64,000 bases of DNA from Sporosarcina ureae (GTDB taxonomy: Bacteria > Bacillota > Bacilli > Bacillales_A > Planococcaceae). The notes beneath the pieces were generated by a model. That model was not told the DNA's origin. It saw only the letters and a list, made by a program, of their open reading frames with translations, and searched no databases. This document shows, in pieces, positions 7,288 through 16,590 of the stretch. Each line of letters opens with the position of its first letter. Within the stretch, counting starts at the first letter, position 1. The stretch covers positions 3,315,001 through 3,379,000 of the forward strand of contig NZ_CP015109.1 of the NCBI RefSeq assembly GCF_002082015.1. Reading direction: 5' to 3'. The translations under genes were made by a program, and so were the position numbers.

Positions 7288-7509
7288 GTGCGGTGTTCAT
7301 TAGAAAAGGCGTTACGATATGGTGATATTCTCGAAGTGATGTATGAAGCGAAGGATGGTTCCATTAGCAAACGAAAAATCCGTGTACTGACTATACATGG
7401 CAAAACATTTACAGCATACTGTTTTTTGCGTAATTCCAAACGAACTTTCCTGATCGATCATGTACTGGCAGTTGTTCCTGTAAAAGTGAGAGAAGCGGTT
7501 GTAGTTTAA
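7288..7509 (+). CDS. Small WYL-domain-like protein, 73 aa
   Basis: The product has the strand pattern of a lone WYL domain: LEVMYEAKDGSISKRKIRVL, then FTAYCFLRNSKRTFLIDHVLAVVPV, where aromatic and arginine residues follow the WYL family's ligand-binding face. WYL domains usually sit behind an HTH domain in regulators; here there is none. The start is GTG 7288, behind AGGGAGG (7273-7280). Upstream in-frame starts lack a site. A hairpin terminator follows at 7531-7575. Role is unknown. Confidence 0.65.
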   Translation: MRCSLEKALRYGDILEVMYEAKDGSISKRKIRVLTIHGKTFTAYCFLRNSKRTFLIDHVLAVVPVKVREAVVV

Positions 7510-7530
7510 TCGAAATCATATAGAGTGAAC

Positions 7531-7575
7531 GTAAGCGATTTGTCCTGTTTTTGTAGGATACATCGCTTTTTACGT
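7531..7575 (+). terminator. Intrinsic terminator
   Basis: AAGCGAT at the left pairs with ATCGCTT at the right, with an inner TCCT/AGGA stem, followed by a T tract. It follows the WYL-like gene. Confidence 0.65.
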
Positions 7576-7679
7576 TGTTCGAAGTATGAAATAATGAAAC
7601 ACAAGAAAATCAAATTTCATATAAAACTTGATAGTTCATGTATAATTTAAAGCATGACAATCATTTCTGAGGTGAAGTT

Positions 7680-7802
7680 ATGATAGACCAGAATGTAACG
7701 CATGTAAAAATGCATCCGTTCTATAGACAAGGGGTTCAACATATAGTGGATAGCCAACAAATAGGGGAACAGATAGATGAGTTGAATCGTCATGTCATAT
7801 GA
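7680..7802 (+). CDS. Hypothetical 40-aa protein overlapping yprB
   Basis: Short frame ATG 7680 to TGA 7802 with a good GAGGTGA site (7669-7675). It overlaps the start of yprB by 11 bases, which suggests translational coupling. The product is polar, with two histidine-rich stretches (HVKMHPFYRQ, VQHIVDSQQ) and no membrane segment. I do not recognise it. It may be a real small protein or a leader peptide that feeds ribosomes into yprB. Confidence 0.5.
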   Translation: MIDQNVTHVKMHPFYRQGVQHIVDSQQIGEQIDELNRHVI

Positions 7803-9066
7803 GCAGAAGCTGATGGCGATGAAGTCGCTGTTGAAAAAGACGACAGTGGTTAAGGAAGTGGAAGAGACTTTCAAGGCACCACCCGCACCAAGCTATGAAA
7901 AACGCTGGTTAACAACAGGCATGGAGAAAATAGAAAATGAATTCGGCGTCGTCTATAAGCGTGTGATTCATTATCCGCTCGATACGATGCACGGGGATTT
8001 TCGTTTGGGAGATGTGAAGCAAAAGCTGATGAAATGGTCTGAAGCTGATTATTTGCATCCATTAGCCCCAAATGCCGGTAAGCTGCTATTTTTCGATACG
8101 GAGACGACCGGTTTGAAAGGCGCTGGTGCTGTCATTTTTCTCATTGGGCTACTGGAATTACAGTCCGATGAATTCATCATGACACAGTATGTGTTGCCGA
8201 ATCCCGATCATGAAGCGGCATTTCTTTATGCATCAGAATTGTGGAAAGAAGGACTTACACTCGTCACATATAATGGGAAAAGCTTTGATTTCCCTCAACT
8301 CCAAACACGTTGGTCATTACATCGGAAACTGTTGCCACCACTGCCTGTCCCGCATCAAATTGATTTGTTACATGGATCGCGCCGAATTTGGAAAGGGCAG
8401 ATGGAATCATTCAAGTTGACCGAAGTAGAGCGAACGCAGCTAGGCTTTCACCGGAAAGATGATATACCTGGCCATATGGCGCCTATTATTTATCAAGATG
8501 CGGTGAAAAATGGTCGCGCAGAAATTTTGATGAAAGTCATGTGGCATAATGAATGGGATATTCTATCGCTTGTGACACTGTTTAGCCTATCCACTGATAT
8601 GGTCATGGAAGAAACTAGTCAGTCAAATGCCCAAATCGCAACGAATATCGCCAAATGGTTTCAAGATCTCGGTTTGAAAGATCATAGTTATATCGAACTC
8701 CAACGAATTGCAAAAGAGTACGGGACGAGTTATCCTATGACGCATTATCATTTAGGTTTTTTACTAAAGCGTCATAAAGAATTCGATCGAGCCATTCAAT
8801 CATTTGAAATCGTTGCAACGTATGGCACTGGCAGAGAACAAGTACTAGCTTACGAGGAACTAGCAAAGTTATATGAACATCAAGTAAAGGATTACTCGCT
8901 TGCATATGCGCGCATACTAAGTGCGGATCAACTATTGCAGCAATCCGATGAATTTACTTCACGTTTTAGTCATCGGATGACGAAGTCTTTAGCAAAACGG
9001 GAAATGCGAGTGAATAGAAAACTATTTCCTGGGCAAGCGCAAGAAGCGCCACGAGAAGAACAATAG
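7792..9066 (+). CDS. yprB: Ribonuclease H-like exonuclease, YprB
   Basis: 424-residue protein of the YprB family. A DnaQ/RNase H-fold domain starts at about residue 95: LLFFDTETTGLKG carries the first acidic pair (D102, E104), LVTYNGKSFDFPQL is the second exonuclease motif and HNEWDILSLVTL the third. The C-terminal ~100 residues (HYHLGFLLKRHKEFDRAIQSFE) look like TPR helices. In B. subtilis yprB pairs with the helicase gene yprA; here yprA is absent upstream and the 40-aa frame takes its place. Likely cytosolic nuclease; substrate not established. Confidence 0.85.
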   Translation: MSYEQKLMAMKSLLKKTTVVKEVEETFKAPPAPSYEKRWLTTGMEKIENEFGVVYKRVIHYPLDTMHGDFRLGDVKQKLMKWSEADYLHPLAPNAGKLLFFDTETTGLKGAGAVIFLIGLLELQSDEFIMTQYVLPNPDHEAAFLYASELWKEGLTLVTYNGKSFDFPQLQTRWSLHRKLLPPLPVPHQIDLLHGSRRIWKGQMESFKLTEVERTQLGFHRKDDIPGHMAPIIYQDAVKNGRAEILMKVMWHNEWDILSLVTLFSLSTDMVMEETSQSNAQIATNIAKWFQDLGLKDHSYIELQRIAKEYGTSYPMTHYHLGFLLKRHKEFDRAIQSFEIVATYGTGREQVLAYEELAKLYEHQVKDYSLAYARILSADQLLQQSDEFTSRFSHRMTKSLAKREMRVNRKLFPGQAQEAPREEQ

Positions 9067-9143
9067 TCTTTTTCGGTAAGACAAGGAATGACAACATATG
9101 CTATAATGACCTTATGGAATCACAGACGGAAGGACGTTTTGTC

Positions 9144-9443
9144 ATGGAATTAAAGCTGGATACGAAAACGATTTTAGAAAAAGAATTTAAACAAGCCATT
9201 CGAGGGTATAAACAAGAGGAAGTGGACTGGTTTTTGGATGATGTCATTCAAGACTATGAAACTTTTAAAAAGGAAATTGCACGTCTACAAGAAGAAAACA
9301 CGAGATTGAAGTCAGAAGTCAATTCTTCCCAAAGACGTTCTCAAACACCGGCTCCTCAAACAACGAATATTGATATCATTCAGCGCATTGCGAATCTTGA
9401 AAGAGAAGTATTTGGCGACAAACTGGTTCAGCCCGAACAGTAA
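9144..9443 (+). CDS. gpsB: Cell division protein GpsB
   Basis: 99-residue GpsB, a DivIVA-like cytosolic adaptor that couples septal and lateral wall synthesis by moving penicillin-binding proteins. The membrane/PBP-binding N-domain is clear (ILEKEFKQAIRGYKQEEVDWFLDDV), followed by a coiled coil at about residues 30-65 and the C-terminal trimerisation motif (NIDIIQRIANLEREVFG). The start is ATG 9144 behind GGAAGGA; family members begin similarly. In B. subtilis it also lies shortly before rnpB; here two DNA repair genes intervene. Confidence 0.95.
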   Translation: MELKLDTKTILEKEFKQAIRGYKQEEVDWFLDDVIQDYETFKKEIARLQEENTRLKSEVNSSQRRSQTPAPQTTNIDIIQRIANLEREVFGDKLVQPEQ

Positions 9444-9461
9444 AATGACAACTTGAAATAG

Positions 9462-9498
9462 AAGAACCGCCACAGTGTGAATGTGGCGGTTCTTTTTC
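9462..9498 (+). terminator. Intrinsic terminator after gpsB
   Basis: AGAACCGCCACA at the left pairs with TGTGGCGGTTCT at the right, followed by TTTTTC. It lies between the convergent gpsB and alkA-like genes. Confidence 0.8.
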
Positions 9499-9501
9499 AA
9501 T

Positions 9502-10176
9502 TCATTTACGTTCATTTGTCGTTTGGATTAATTCCTCCAGCGATGTATAATCTTGAACAAAGTCTAAATGAATGGCTTCCCATAAATAATGGGACGCAAT
9601 GGAACGTTCAGGTGCCCAAAGTGGTGATTTCTCAACGAGTAGCTGACGTCGTTCGGACTTTTCCACTCCATACAGCCACTGTGCAGCTCGCTGGATTCCT
9701 ACGTCATCGACAGCAAGCACGTCTGGACGGCCAAGTGATAAAACCAAAAACATTTCTGCTGTCCATTTACCGATGCCTTTGACATTGATTAATTGTTTGA
9801 GAACCGTGTCATCATCGTAATCTGCGATATGGAGAAGATCCAGATCACCATTTGCTATTTTATCCGCAAGGTCCTTGACATATTCGGATTTTCTCATAGT
9901 TAAGCCTACTTCTCTTAACTCTTCTTTTGACGTCTTAATCAACCCGTCAACCGTTATATGCCCTCCAAGCAAATCGAGCAACCGAGCGTAAATCGCGCTC
10001 GCTGCTTGTACTGAGATCTGCTGCCCAATCATGGATCGAACAATAGACGATAAATAATCTGTTCGTAAAGGTATTTCCATATCGCCAACTAGCGAGATCA
10101 ACTGTTTCAGTTTAGGATCTTTTGCGCAAATAGATTGAACTGCTGGATCCTGTGTAGTTATGTGAAGTATTTCCAA
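9502..10176 (-). CDS. alkA: DNA-3-methyladenine glycosylase II (AlkA-like, HhH-GPD)
   Basis: 224-residue base-excision glycosylase that removes alkylated bases. The HhH motif LINVKGIGKWTAEMFLVLSLG is followed by PDVLAVDDVGIQ, which contains the catalytic aspartate. The N-terminal AlkA subdomain is short, as in Gram-positive forms. TTG 10176 is chosen because AGAGGTGA lies just upstream; GTG 10185 overlaps that site. The gene lies downstream of a UvrA paralogue on the same strand, so a small DNA-damage unit is plausible. Confidence 0.85.
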   Translation of the reverse strand: MEILHITTQDPAVQSICAKDPKLKQLISLVGDMEIPLRTDYLSSIVRSMIGQQISVQAASAIYARLLDLLGGHITVDGLIKTSKEELREVGLTMRKSEYVKDLADKIANGDLDLLHIADYDDDTVLKQLINVKGIGKWTAEMFLVLSLGRPDVLAVDDVGIQRAAQWLYGVEKSERRQLLVEKSPLWAPERSIASHYLWEAIHLDFVQDYTSLEELIQTTNERK

Positions 10177-10215
10177 ATCGCTCACCTCTAGTTTTTAAGT
10201 TGTGTGGAAATGGCA

Positions 10216-12480
10216 TCACACACCATCCTTCAACCATTTTGCCGTCAATGTATCAGCAGACAGCATCTCTTGCGGTGTGCCTTCAAAGAGAATGGTTCCT
10301 CCACGTTTTCCACCGCCCGGACCTAGCTCGATTACCCAATCACTAGCTGCAATGAAGTCAAGGTTATGTTCGATGATGATGACTGAATTCCCTTTGTTTA
10401 CAATCTTCTGGAACAACTCGAGTAGCTTACCATTGTCACTCATATGCAATCCTAATGAAGGTTCATCTAACAAATAAATTTGTCCTTCGTTCTGTAAGTG
10501 GCTCGCCAGTTTAAGTCGCTGTATTTCTCCACCGCTCAATGAACTCGTCGTTTGTCCTAACGTTAGATAATGTAAACCGACTTCATCGAGCATATCCATC
10601 CTTTTTACTATCTTGGGCATAACAAAATATTCTTTCGCTTCGTCTACTGTCAATTCCAAGATTTTTGCGATATTTTTCCCGCGGTATACATAAGAAAGAG
10701 CTTCATCCGAATAGCGCAATCCTTCACAAGCTTCGCATACAACGGTTACCGGGTCCGCAAACGCCACATCTGGAGTGGTGACGCCTTTCCCGTCACATAC
10801 TGGACAAGCCCCTAACGAATTAAAGCTGAATAAACCAGCTGGCTGTCCGGTTTCTTTTGCCAAGATCTGCCGGATGTCATCCATGATTCCCATATACGTA
10901 GCTAGCGTAGAACGGCTGGAAATTCCGATACGGCCTTGGCTTACTTTAATAATATCGGGGTATTTTGCCGAAAACGCTTCAAATAGTAAAGAACTTTTCC
11001 CTGAACCTGATACGCCACAGACTGAAACGAGAACGTTTTTAGGAATATCAATGGATACATCTTTAAGATTATTTTGATTCGCTCTAGTCACGACAAAATG
11101 ATCGTTTGATTCACGTGGGTGTTGATTGATTTCTATTTTGTGATCCAGTTTCGTTAATGCAGAAGCATTCTTTAATCCAGCCGGCTTCCCTTGATAGACG
11201 ATTTCACCGCCTGCTGCACCTGCACCGGGACCCATTTCTACAATTTCATCCGCCACCTTTATAATGGATAAATCATGTTCAATCACAATGACGGTATTGT
11301 GGTTAGCTTTCAAACTTTGGAGCATCTGAATAAGCATATCGACTTCTTCCGGGTGAAGACCTGCGCTTGGCTCATCGAAAATATAACTAATATTGTTTAA
11401 ACTGCTCCCTAAATGGCGTGCAATTTTTACTCGTTGCGCTTCACCGCCAGAAAGAGTTCCCATTTTTCGTGACAGGCTTAAATAGCCGAGTCCCAAATCA
11501 ATCAATTGCTGCACATTGGGAATCGCCTGCTGTGCAATAGACTCTCCAAGAGGATCTTGGATATTTTCTAGTTCGGGCAGAAGCTCTGTTAGTTCCAATT
11601 TATCGTATTCAGCAATATTGAAACCGTTGATTTTACTCTTCAACACTTCTGGATTTAACCCTGAGCCATCACAAGTGGGGCATAATGTATGTGTCGATAC
11701 AGCCAGTACATCTTCTTGAGACGTTTGTTTGAGTTTCGTAATATCTCGATTAATATATAGACGTACGAACCTCGGTAATAAACCGTCCCATTCATGATCA
11801 TGCGGACCATCTTTCGTATGGAATGGTGCAAACACTCTTTCGCCTTCAGGCGGTCCGTAGATCAATAAATTATACTGATCTTGCGGGTACTCTTTAATTG
11901 GTAAATCGGGGTCGAATAAACCGCCTGTCATCATCCATCTACCTTGCCAACCGGAAGGGGACAACGGCTTAAACTTTACAGCGTATTCTCGGAGTGACTT
12001 GTCCAAGTCGATGATTTTATGCAAGTCAGGGTACACTACTTCACCGAAACCGTTACACTGTGGACATTTACCAAACGAACTTTGACTGGAGAAATCCGTC
12101 GCCGAGCCAATTGCGGGTGTACCGATGCGCGAGAACAATAGACGAATCAATGGATGAATGTCCATATACGTCCCAACAGTCGAGCGAGTATTTCCGCCAA
12201 CCGGCTTTTGCTCTACCACAATAACAGGGCTCAAATGCCGCATCAGATCCGCACGTGGCCGTTCGTAACGAGGCATTTGGTTACGTACATACAACGGGTA
12301 ATTCAACGTCATCTGCCGTCTACTCTCCGTTGCCAACGTATCAAACACTACCGAACTTTTGCCTGATCCAGACAAGCCAGTAAACACCGTAATCTGTTCC
12401 TTAGGCAAATTTATATCTATATCTTTCAAATTGTTTTCTCGTAATCCACGCAAAACAATCTCATCTTTACTATCCTTCAC
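10216..12480 (-). CDS. Short UvrA-like ABC ATPase (UvrA2 type)
   Basis: 754 residues against about 950 for housekeeping UvrA. It has two ABC cassettes: Walker A GLSGSGKSS at residues 35-43 and GVSGSGKSS in the second half, with signatures LSGGEAQR and LSGGEIQR and Walker B LLDEPSLGLH. Zinc-binding CxxC pairs are present (CPQCNGFG, CPTCDGSG, CPVCDGKG, CEACEG). The shortening fits loss of the UvrB-binding region, as in UvrA2 proteins linked to drug or DNA-adduct tolerance. GTG start behind AAGGAGGG. It is not the main uvrA, which pairs with uvrB. Confidence 0.9.
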   Translation of the reverse strand: MKDSKDEIVLRGLRENNLKDIDINLPKEQITVFTGLSGSGKSSVVFDTLATESRRQMTLNYPLYVRNQMPRYERPRADLMRHLSPVIVVEQKPVGGNTRSTVGTYMDIHPLIRLLFSRIGTPAIGSATDFSSQSSFGKCPQCNGFGEVVYPDLHKIIDLDKSLREYAVKFKPLSPSGWQGRWMMTGGLFDPDLPIKEYPQDQYNLLIYGPPEGERVFAPFHTKDGPHDHEWDGLLPRFVRLYINRDITKLKQTSQEDVLAVSTHTLCPTCDGSGLNPEVLKSKINGFNIAEYDKLELTELLPELENIQDPLGESIAQQAIPNVQQLIDLGLGYLSLSRKMGTLSGGEAQRVKIARHLGSSLNNISYIFDEPSAGLHPEEVDMLIQMLQSLKANHNTVIVIEHDLSIIKVADEIVEMGPGAGAAGGEIVYQGKPAGLKNASALTKLDHKIEINQHPRESNDHFVVTRANQNNLKDVSIDIPKNVLVSVCGVSGSGKSSLLFEAFSAKYPDIIKVSQGRIGISSRSTLATYMGIMDDIRQILAKETGQPAGLFSFNSLGACPVCDGKGVTTPDVAFADPVTVVCEACEGLRYSDEALSYVYRGKNIAKILELTVDEAKEYFVMPKIVKRMDMLDEVGLHYLTLGQTTSSLSGGEIQRLKLASHLQNEGQIYLLDEPSLGLHMSDNGKLLELFQKIVNKGNSVIIIEHNLDFIAASDWVIELGPGGGKRGGTILFEGTPQEMLSADTLTAKWLKDGV

Positions 12481-12678
12481 AATGAGAGCCCTCCTTTACA
12501 CCATAAATACTAGTCTTGCTAGATGAATTCCCTGTTTTACAGAAGTTACACTAAGTAATTATAGAAGGGAAGGGGGAGAGACAGACTAACTCTCAACGCC
12601 CCGTAATTGCGATCCGATCCACATGGTGTTGTTTTTTAATTGGGAAAGTGATCAATTCACGCAAGCGAAGTCGTCTTC

Positions 12679-12820
12679 GCTCATTAATTCGCTTAAGCGC
12701 TCATACTTTGGCTTCTCCCGCTCATTACTTCGCTCGGGCGCTCATACTTCACTCGTATCCGCTCTATACCAAACGTTAACCGCTCATAAACTTTATCCAA
12801 CCGCTCAATACCGCTCAAAC
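12679..12820. repeat. Degenerate tandem repeat with 20-21-base period
   Basis: The hexamer GCTCAT (or one change) recurs at 12679, 12699, 12720, 12740, 12761, 12782 and 12803: steps of 20 or 21 bases. On the - strand each unit reads about TATGAGCGG. Read in one - frame the units give a heptad-like peptide pattern (YERL/IERI). It lies between the divergent UvrA-like gene and rnpB. No promoter or start site supports a gene. The rest of 12486-12920 shows nothing else. Confidence 0.6.
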
Positions 12821-12926
12821 CACTCGATATCCACACTAAATGACCGCCGGTACGTGATCGATATCCAACTACTTCGCTCTCCAACTCACTTCCAACAGTA
12901 AATCTAACTCATTCCAATCAAATCCA

Positions 12927-12955
12927 TTGTGTAACTTACTGATATGGTGTATACT
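12927..12955 (+). promoter_or_regulatory. rnpB promoter
   Basis: -35 TTGTGT (12927-12932), 17-base spacer, -10 TATACT (12950-12955). Transcription would start about 12962, where the RNase P RNA begins. Confidence 0.75.
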
Positions 12956-12962
12956 CAGGAGT

Positions 12963-13359
12963 GCCATAGAGAGTATTCAGGTAATCGCTGCAACTTCGGT
13001 TGTAGAGGAAAGTCCATGCTCACACGGATCTGAGATGACCGTAGTGTTCGTGCTCGGTGAAAAAATAAGCCGGGGCAATGCATATGCATTGATGGCGGGA
13101 ATAACTCCTAAGTCTTCGGATATGGACTAGATTCCCTGAAAGTGCCACAGTGACGTAGTCGGCATGGAAACATGTCGAGTGGAACGGGTAAACCCCACGA
13201 GTGAGAAACCCAAATTATGGTAGGGGCGTTCTTCCGAAAGAATTCAATGGAGGAAGGAACAGGCAATAGTCTGTAGATAGATGATTACCACTTCAAGTAC
13301 GAGGCGTGAGCCGTTTGAGTACCGAAGAACAAAACATGGCTTACAGAATATTCTATGGC
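12963..13359 (+). ncRNA. rnpB: RNase P RNA, type B
   Basis: Catalytic RNA of RNase P, which trims tRNA 5' ends. Universal segments are plain: GTAGAGGAAAGTCCATGCTC (13001-13020), AAGTGCCACAGTGACG, GAAACCCAAATT, GTAGATAGATGATTACC and the terminal ACAAAACATGGCTTACAGAA. The end helix P1 forms between GCCATAGA (12963-12970) and TCTATGGC (13352-13359). The TAGGGGCGTTCTTCCG part shows the Bacillus-type (B) architecture. It sits before ypsC, as in B. subtilis. Confidence 0.97.
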
Positions 13360-13374
13360 ATTTACCTTACAATT

Positions 13375-13407
13375 AGCTCTCCTACAGTTTTGGGAGAGTT
13401 TTTCTTT
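13375..13407 (+). terminator. Terminator after rnpB
   Basis: GCTCTCC and GGAGAG(T) pair across a CTACAGTTTTG loop and are followed by TTTTTCTTTTT. Confidence 0.8.
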
Positions 13408-13489
13408 TTATAGAAATGAACGCATACATAACCCTTTCAAAAATCGGAAAGGATATATTGACCTGAAGTAAAGAATGGAGTGTCGAAAC

Positions 13490-14617
13490 ATGAGTGAATA
13501 CAAATTAGTAGCAACCGCTGCGATGGGACTTGAATCCATCGTCGCGTCTGAAATAAAAGATCTTGGCTATGAATGTCAAACAGAGAACGGGAAAGTCTAC
13601 TTTACGGGAGATGAAGAAGCTATCGCGAGGGCGAATATGTGGTTGCGCGTAGGCGACCGTGTACGGATTATCGTCGGTGAGTTCAAAGCCTTTACATTTG
13701 ATGAATTATTCGAACGTACGAAAGCTTTGCCGTGGGAAGAGTTCTTGCCGGTCGATGCGGCGTTCCCTGTGTCTGGTAAATCCGTCAAGTCAAAATTATT
13801 CAGCGTACCTGACTGTCAAGCCATCGTGAAAAAAGCGATTGTGGAACGATTGAATAGCGCGTATAAACGTACTGGGTTCTTAGGTGAATCAGGGCCGCTA
13901 TTTAAACTAGAAGTATCTATCTTAAAAGACAAAGTAACGTTGACAATAGACTCAAGTGGCCAAGGTTTGCATAAACGCGGTTATCGAATGGCGCAAGGGG
14001 ATGCGCCACTGAAAGAAACGATGGCAGCTGCACTCGTGAAACTCTCTAAGTGGAGCCCGAATCGTCCGTTTGTAGATCCGTTCTGTGGTTCAGGTACGAT
14101 TGCGATCGAAGCGGCTATGATTGGACAAAATTTAGCGCCAGGTTATAATCGTTCATTCTTAAGTGAAGAATGGCCTTGGATGAAAGCAGACGTATGGGAT
14201 CGTGTGCGCGAAGAAGTAGAAGATGTTGCGAAGTACGATTTGGAACTTGATATTCGTGGCTTTGATGTAGATCACAATATCGTCTCTGTGGCACAGCGAA
14301 ATGCGATGGAAGCAGGGTTTACAGATTTGATTTCTTTCGAGCAACGAGACGTACGTGATCTGATATTGGAAGGTCAAAATGGAGTGTTAATCGCCAATCC
14401 GCCATATGGTGAACGACTTGGTGAAGTGGAAGAAGCGGAAGAGATTGCAGAGACACTTGGTGAGATTATGAAACACTATCCATCTTGGTCTGTCTATATT
14501 TTATCTTCACTTGAAAACTATGAAACGATGTACGGCAAACGTGCAACAAAAAAACGTAAACTATTTAACGGCTTCATCCGTACTGATCTGTATCAGTTCT
14601 GGGGACAGCGTTCATAA
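13490..14617 (+). CDS. ypsC: THUMP-domain class I SAM methyltransferase, YpsC (RlmL-type)
   Basis: 375-residue RNA methyltransferase. The N-terminal ~160 residues include a THUMP RNA-binding domain. The catalytic domain follows, with VDPFCGSGTIAIEAAMI as SAM motif I and LIANPPYGERLG as the N6/N2-methyltransferase NPPY motif. The family acts on 23S rRNA guanine N2 in E. coli (RlmL N-half); the exact target here is inferred. ATG 13490 follows GGAG. It is preceded by rnpB and followed by ypvA, as in B. subtilis. Confidence 0.9.
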   Translation: MSEYKLVATAAMGLESIVASEIKDLGYECQTENGKVYFTGDEEAIARANMWLRVGDRVRIIVGEFKAFTFDELFERTKALPWEEFLPVDAAFPVSGKSVKSKLFSVPDCQAIVKKAIVERLNSAYKRTGFLGESGPLFKLEVSILKDKVTLTIDSSGQGLHKRGYRMAQGDAPLKETMAAALVKLSKWSPNRPFVDPFCGSGTIAIEAAMIGQNLAPGYNRSFLSEEWPWMKADVWDRVREEVEDVAKYDLELDIRGFDVDHNIVSVAQRNAMEAGFTDLISFEQRDVRDLILEGQNGVLIANPPYGERLGEVEEAEEIAETLGEIMKHYPSWSVYILSSLENYETMYGKRATKKRKLFNGFIRTDLYQFWGQRS

Positions 14618-14679
14618 TTAGACGGGCAGGAAGAGGAGTAGATCCCTCTTCCTTTCGCTTGCATTCAGGAGGAGTTAGT

Positions 14680-16581
14680 ATGAGTACAAAAATTCCATTT
14701 GAGTTGGATAAAGGGCAAACATTTTACGAATCTCTCAACGATTGGCTTGGGGATACGTTATATGATGATTTAACAGAAAAAGGATTCGAATGCCGGGATG
14801 AACAAATTTATATGGCATTTCAAATAGAAAAAGCGCTGAAAGAAAAGAACGTCTTACTTGCAGAGGCAGGAGTAGGTACCGGAAAAACGATTGCGTACTT
14901 ATTGCCGGCTATTGCGTATGCGCGTTATACAGGGAAGCCTGCCGTGATTTCTTGTGCGGATGAAACATTGATTGATCAATTGATCAAAGAAGAAGGCGAT
15001 ATTCAGAAATTGAGTACGGCACTTAATATGACCGTGGACGTCCGTTTGGCGAAAGCACGTAATCAGTATATCTGTCTAAAACGTTTGGAAGAGACTAGTA
15101 TGAAGACGAACGAAGATTTTGTTGATTTGGTGGAAGATCAGATGCCGGAGTTCGTGCATGCGGAGCGTTCATTGCAATCGGTATATCCGTATGGCGAGCG
15201 TTCAGATTATCCGTATTTGGCTGACGACGAGTGGGAGATGATCAATTACCACCCGATCATGCAATGTGCGGCTTGTGATATTCGTAATCGTTGCGGTCAA
15301 ACGATTCACCGTAATCATTATCGTGAAGCTGCAGACTTGATCATTTGCTCACATGACTTCTATATGGAACATTTGTGGACGAAAGAATCTCGTGTTAGAC
15401 AAGGTCAATTGCCTTTATTGCCAGAAGTATCGATGGTCGTCTTTGATGAAGGACATTTACTGGAGTATTCCGCTCAGCGTGCGTTGACATATGAAGTGCA
15501 AGAACAAACGATTATCAACTTACTTGAACGGATTATGGTGGATGGCATCCGAGAGAACACTTTGCAGTTAATGGAGCAATTGCTTGAGACGCATGAACTG
15601 TTTTTCAAACAGTTGAAAAGTAATGCTACGCAAAATGACAATGAACGGTTAACGATCGAAAAGAATCCGGAGATGATGAAGCTAGCTAAAACAGCTGTCG
15701 CATTATCCAATGAACTTCTTGAAGAATTTGTTTTTGAAGGCGAATTATATGTCATTCCTGAATATGACTTGAAAATTGTCGAGGAGTATTTGGAGCAGTA
15801 CATTTATTCAATGGAGCTATTTGCAGGCGACAATGACGCAGTAGATTGGCTTGAAAATCGTCGTGAAGATAGTACGCTGCTCATTATGCCGCGACTGGTC
15901 ACGTCCATTTTAAAAGAAAAATTATTTACAGGCACGATGCCCATTATCTTCTCCTCTGCTACATTGTCAGTTGAGAAATCATTTGATTATTTAGCATACA
16001 GTTTAGGGATCGTAGATTATCAATCATTTTCTATCGCATCGCCATTCGACTATGAAAATGTCATGAAAATTCATTTGGAACAAGGGAAGACGGAAGAGAA
16101 TATTGCACGCCTTTCTGAGTTATTGGAAGAAGAGGAACAGACATTGGTATTGTTCAATTCCAAGCAATCAATGATGGAAGCATACGATCAATTACCGCTT
16201 GAACAAAGCGTCATGGTGACATATGAAGGGGAGCGTTCATTATCTTCATTAGTGAAAGACTTCCAGCAACGTAAAGTATCTGTCTTCTTCTCGTATCATT
16301 TGTGGGAAGGTCTGGATTTACCGAACGACGCGTTGACTCGTGTCATCATCTTCGATTTGCCGTTTCCACCGCATGATCCATTATTCCAAGCTAGAAGGGA
16401 ATATGCGGAAGATCCGTTTGATGAAGTGGAACTACCGTTTATGCTGTTGCGTTTGCGACAGGGAATTGGTCGTTTGATTCGAACGAGCGATGATCACGGT
16501 TCGATTCATTTATTTGTCAAGCCGGAGAATATAGAATTACTGCCGGTTATTGAACGGGTGCTACCTGTACCGTTCTCGTAA
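14680..16581 (+). CDS. ypvA: DinG/XPD-family ATP-dependent DNA helicase (YpvA)
   Basis: 633-residue superfamily 2 helicase. Walker A AEAGVGTGKTIAYLLPA lies near residue 65, the DEAH-type box is VFDEGHLLE, and motif VI is LRLRQGIGRLIR. The cysteines of QCAACDIRNRCGQ, with the earlier YICLKRL cysteine, fit the iron-sulfur cluster of XPD/DinG enzymes. It likely unwinds damaged or structured DNA. ATG 14680 has AGGAGGAG upstream. It is followed by a terminator shared with the convergent cheX-like gene. Confidence 0.9.
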   Translation: MSTKIPFELDKGQTFYESLNDWLGDTLYDDLTEKGFECRDEQIYMAFQIEKALKEKNVLLAEAGVGTGKTIAYLLPAIAYARYTGKPAVISCADETLIDQLIKEEGDIQKLSTALNMTVDVRLAKARNQYICLKRLEETSMKTNEDFVDLVEDQMPEFVHAERSLQSVYPYGERSDYPYLADDEWEMINYHPIMQCAACDIRNRCGQTIHRNHYREAADLIICSHDFYMEHLWTKESRVRQGQLPLLPEVSMVVFDEGHLLEYSAQRALTYEVQEQTIINLLERIMVDGIRENTLQLMEQLLETHELFFKQLKSNATQNDNERLTIEKNPEMMKLAKTAVALSNELLEEFVFEGELYVIPEYDLKIVEEYLEQYIYSMELFAGDNDAVDWLENRREDSTLLIMPRLVTSILKEKLFTGTMPIIFSSATLSVEKSFDYLAYSLGIVDYQSFSIASPFDYENVMKIHLEQGKTEENIARLSELLEEEEQTLVLFNSKQSMMEAYDQLPLEQSVMVTYEGERSLSSLVKDFQQRKVSVFFSYHLWEGLDLPNDALTRVIIFDLPFPPHDPLFQARREYAEDPFDEVELPFMLLRLRQGIGRLIRTSDDHGSIHLFVKPENIELLPVIERVLPVPFS

Positions 16582-16590
16582 CAAGATAGT

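Noticed and set aside
12693-12884. 63-codon - strand frame with a YERL-like heptad pattern
   Set aside because: It is a by-product of the 21-base tandem repeat; no start site or promoter was seen.
12927-13130. 67-codon open frame at the rnpB 5' end
   Set aside because: It overlaps the rnpB promoter and RNA; the RNA explains the sequence fully.
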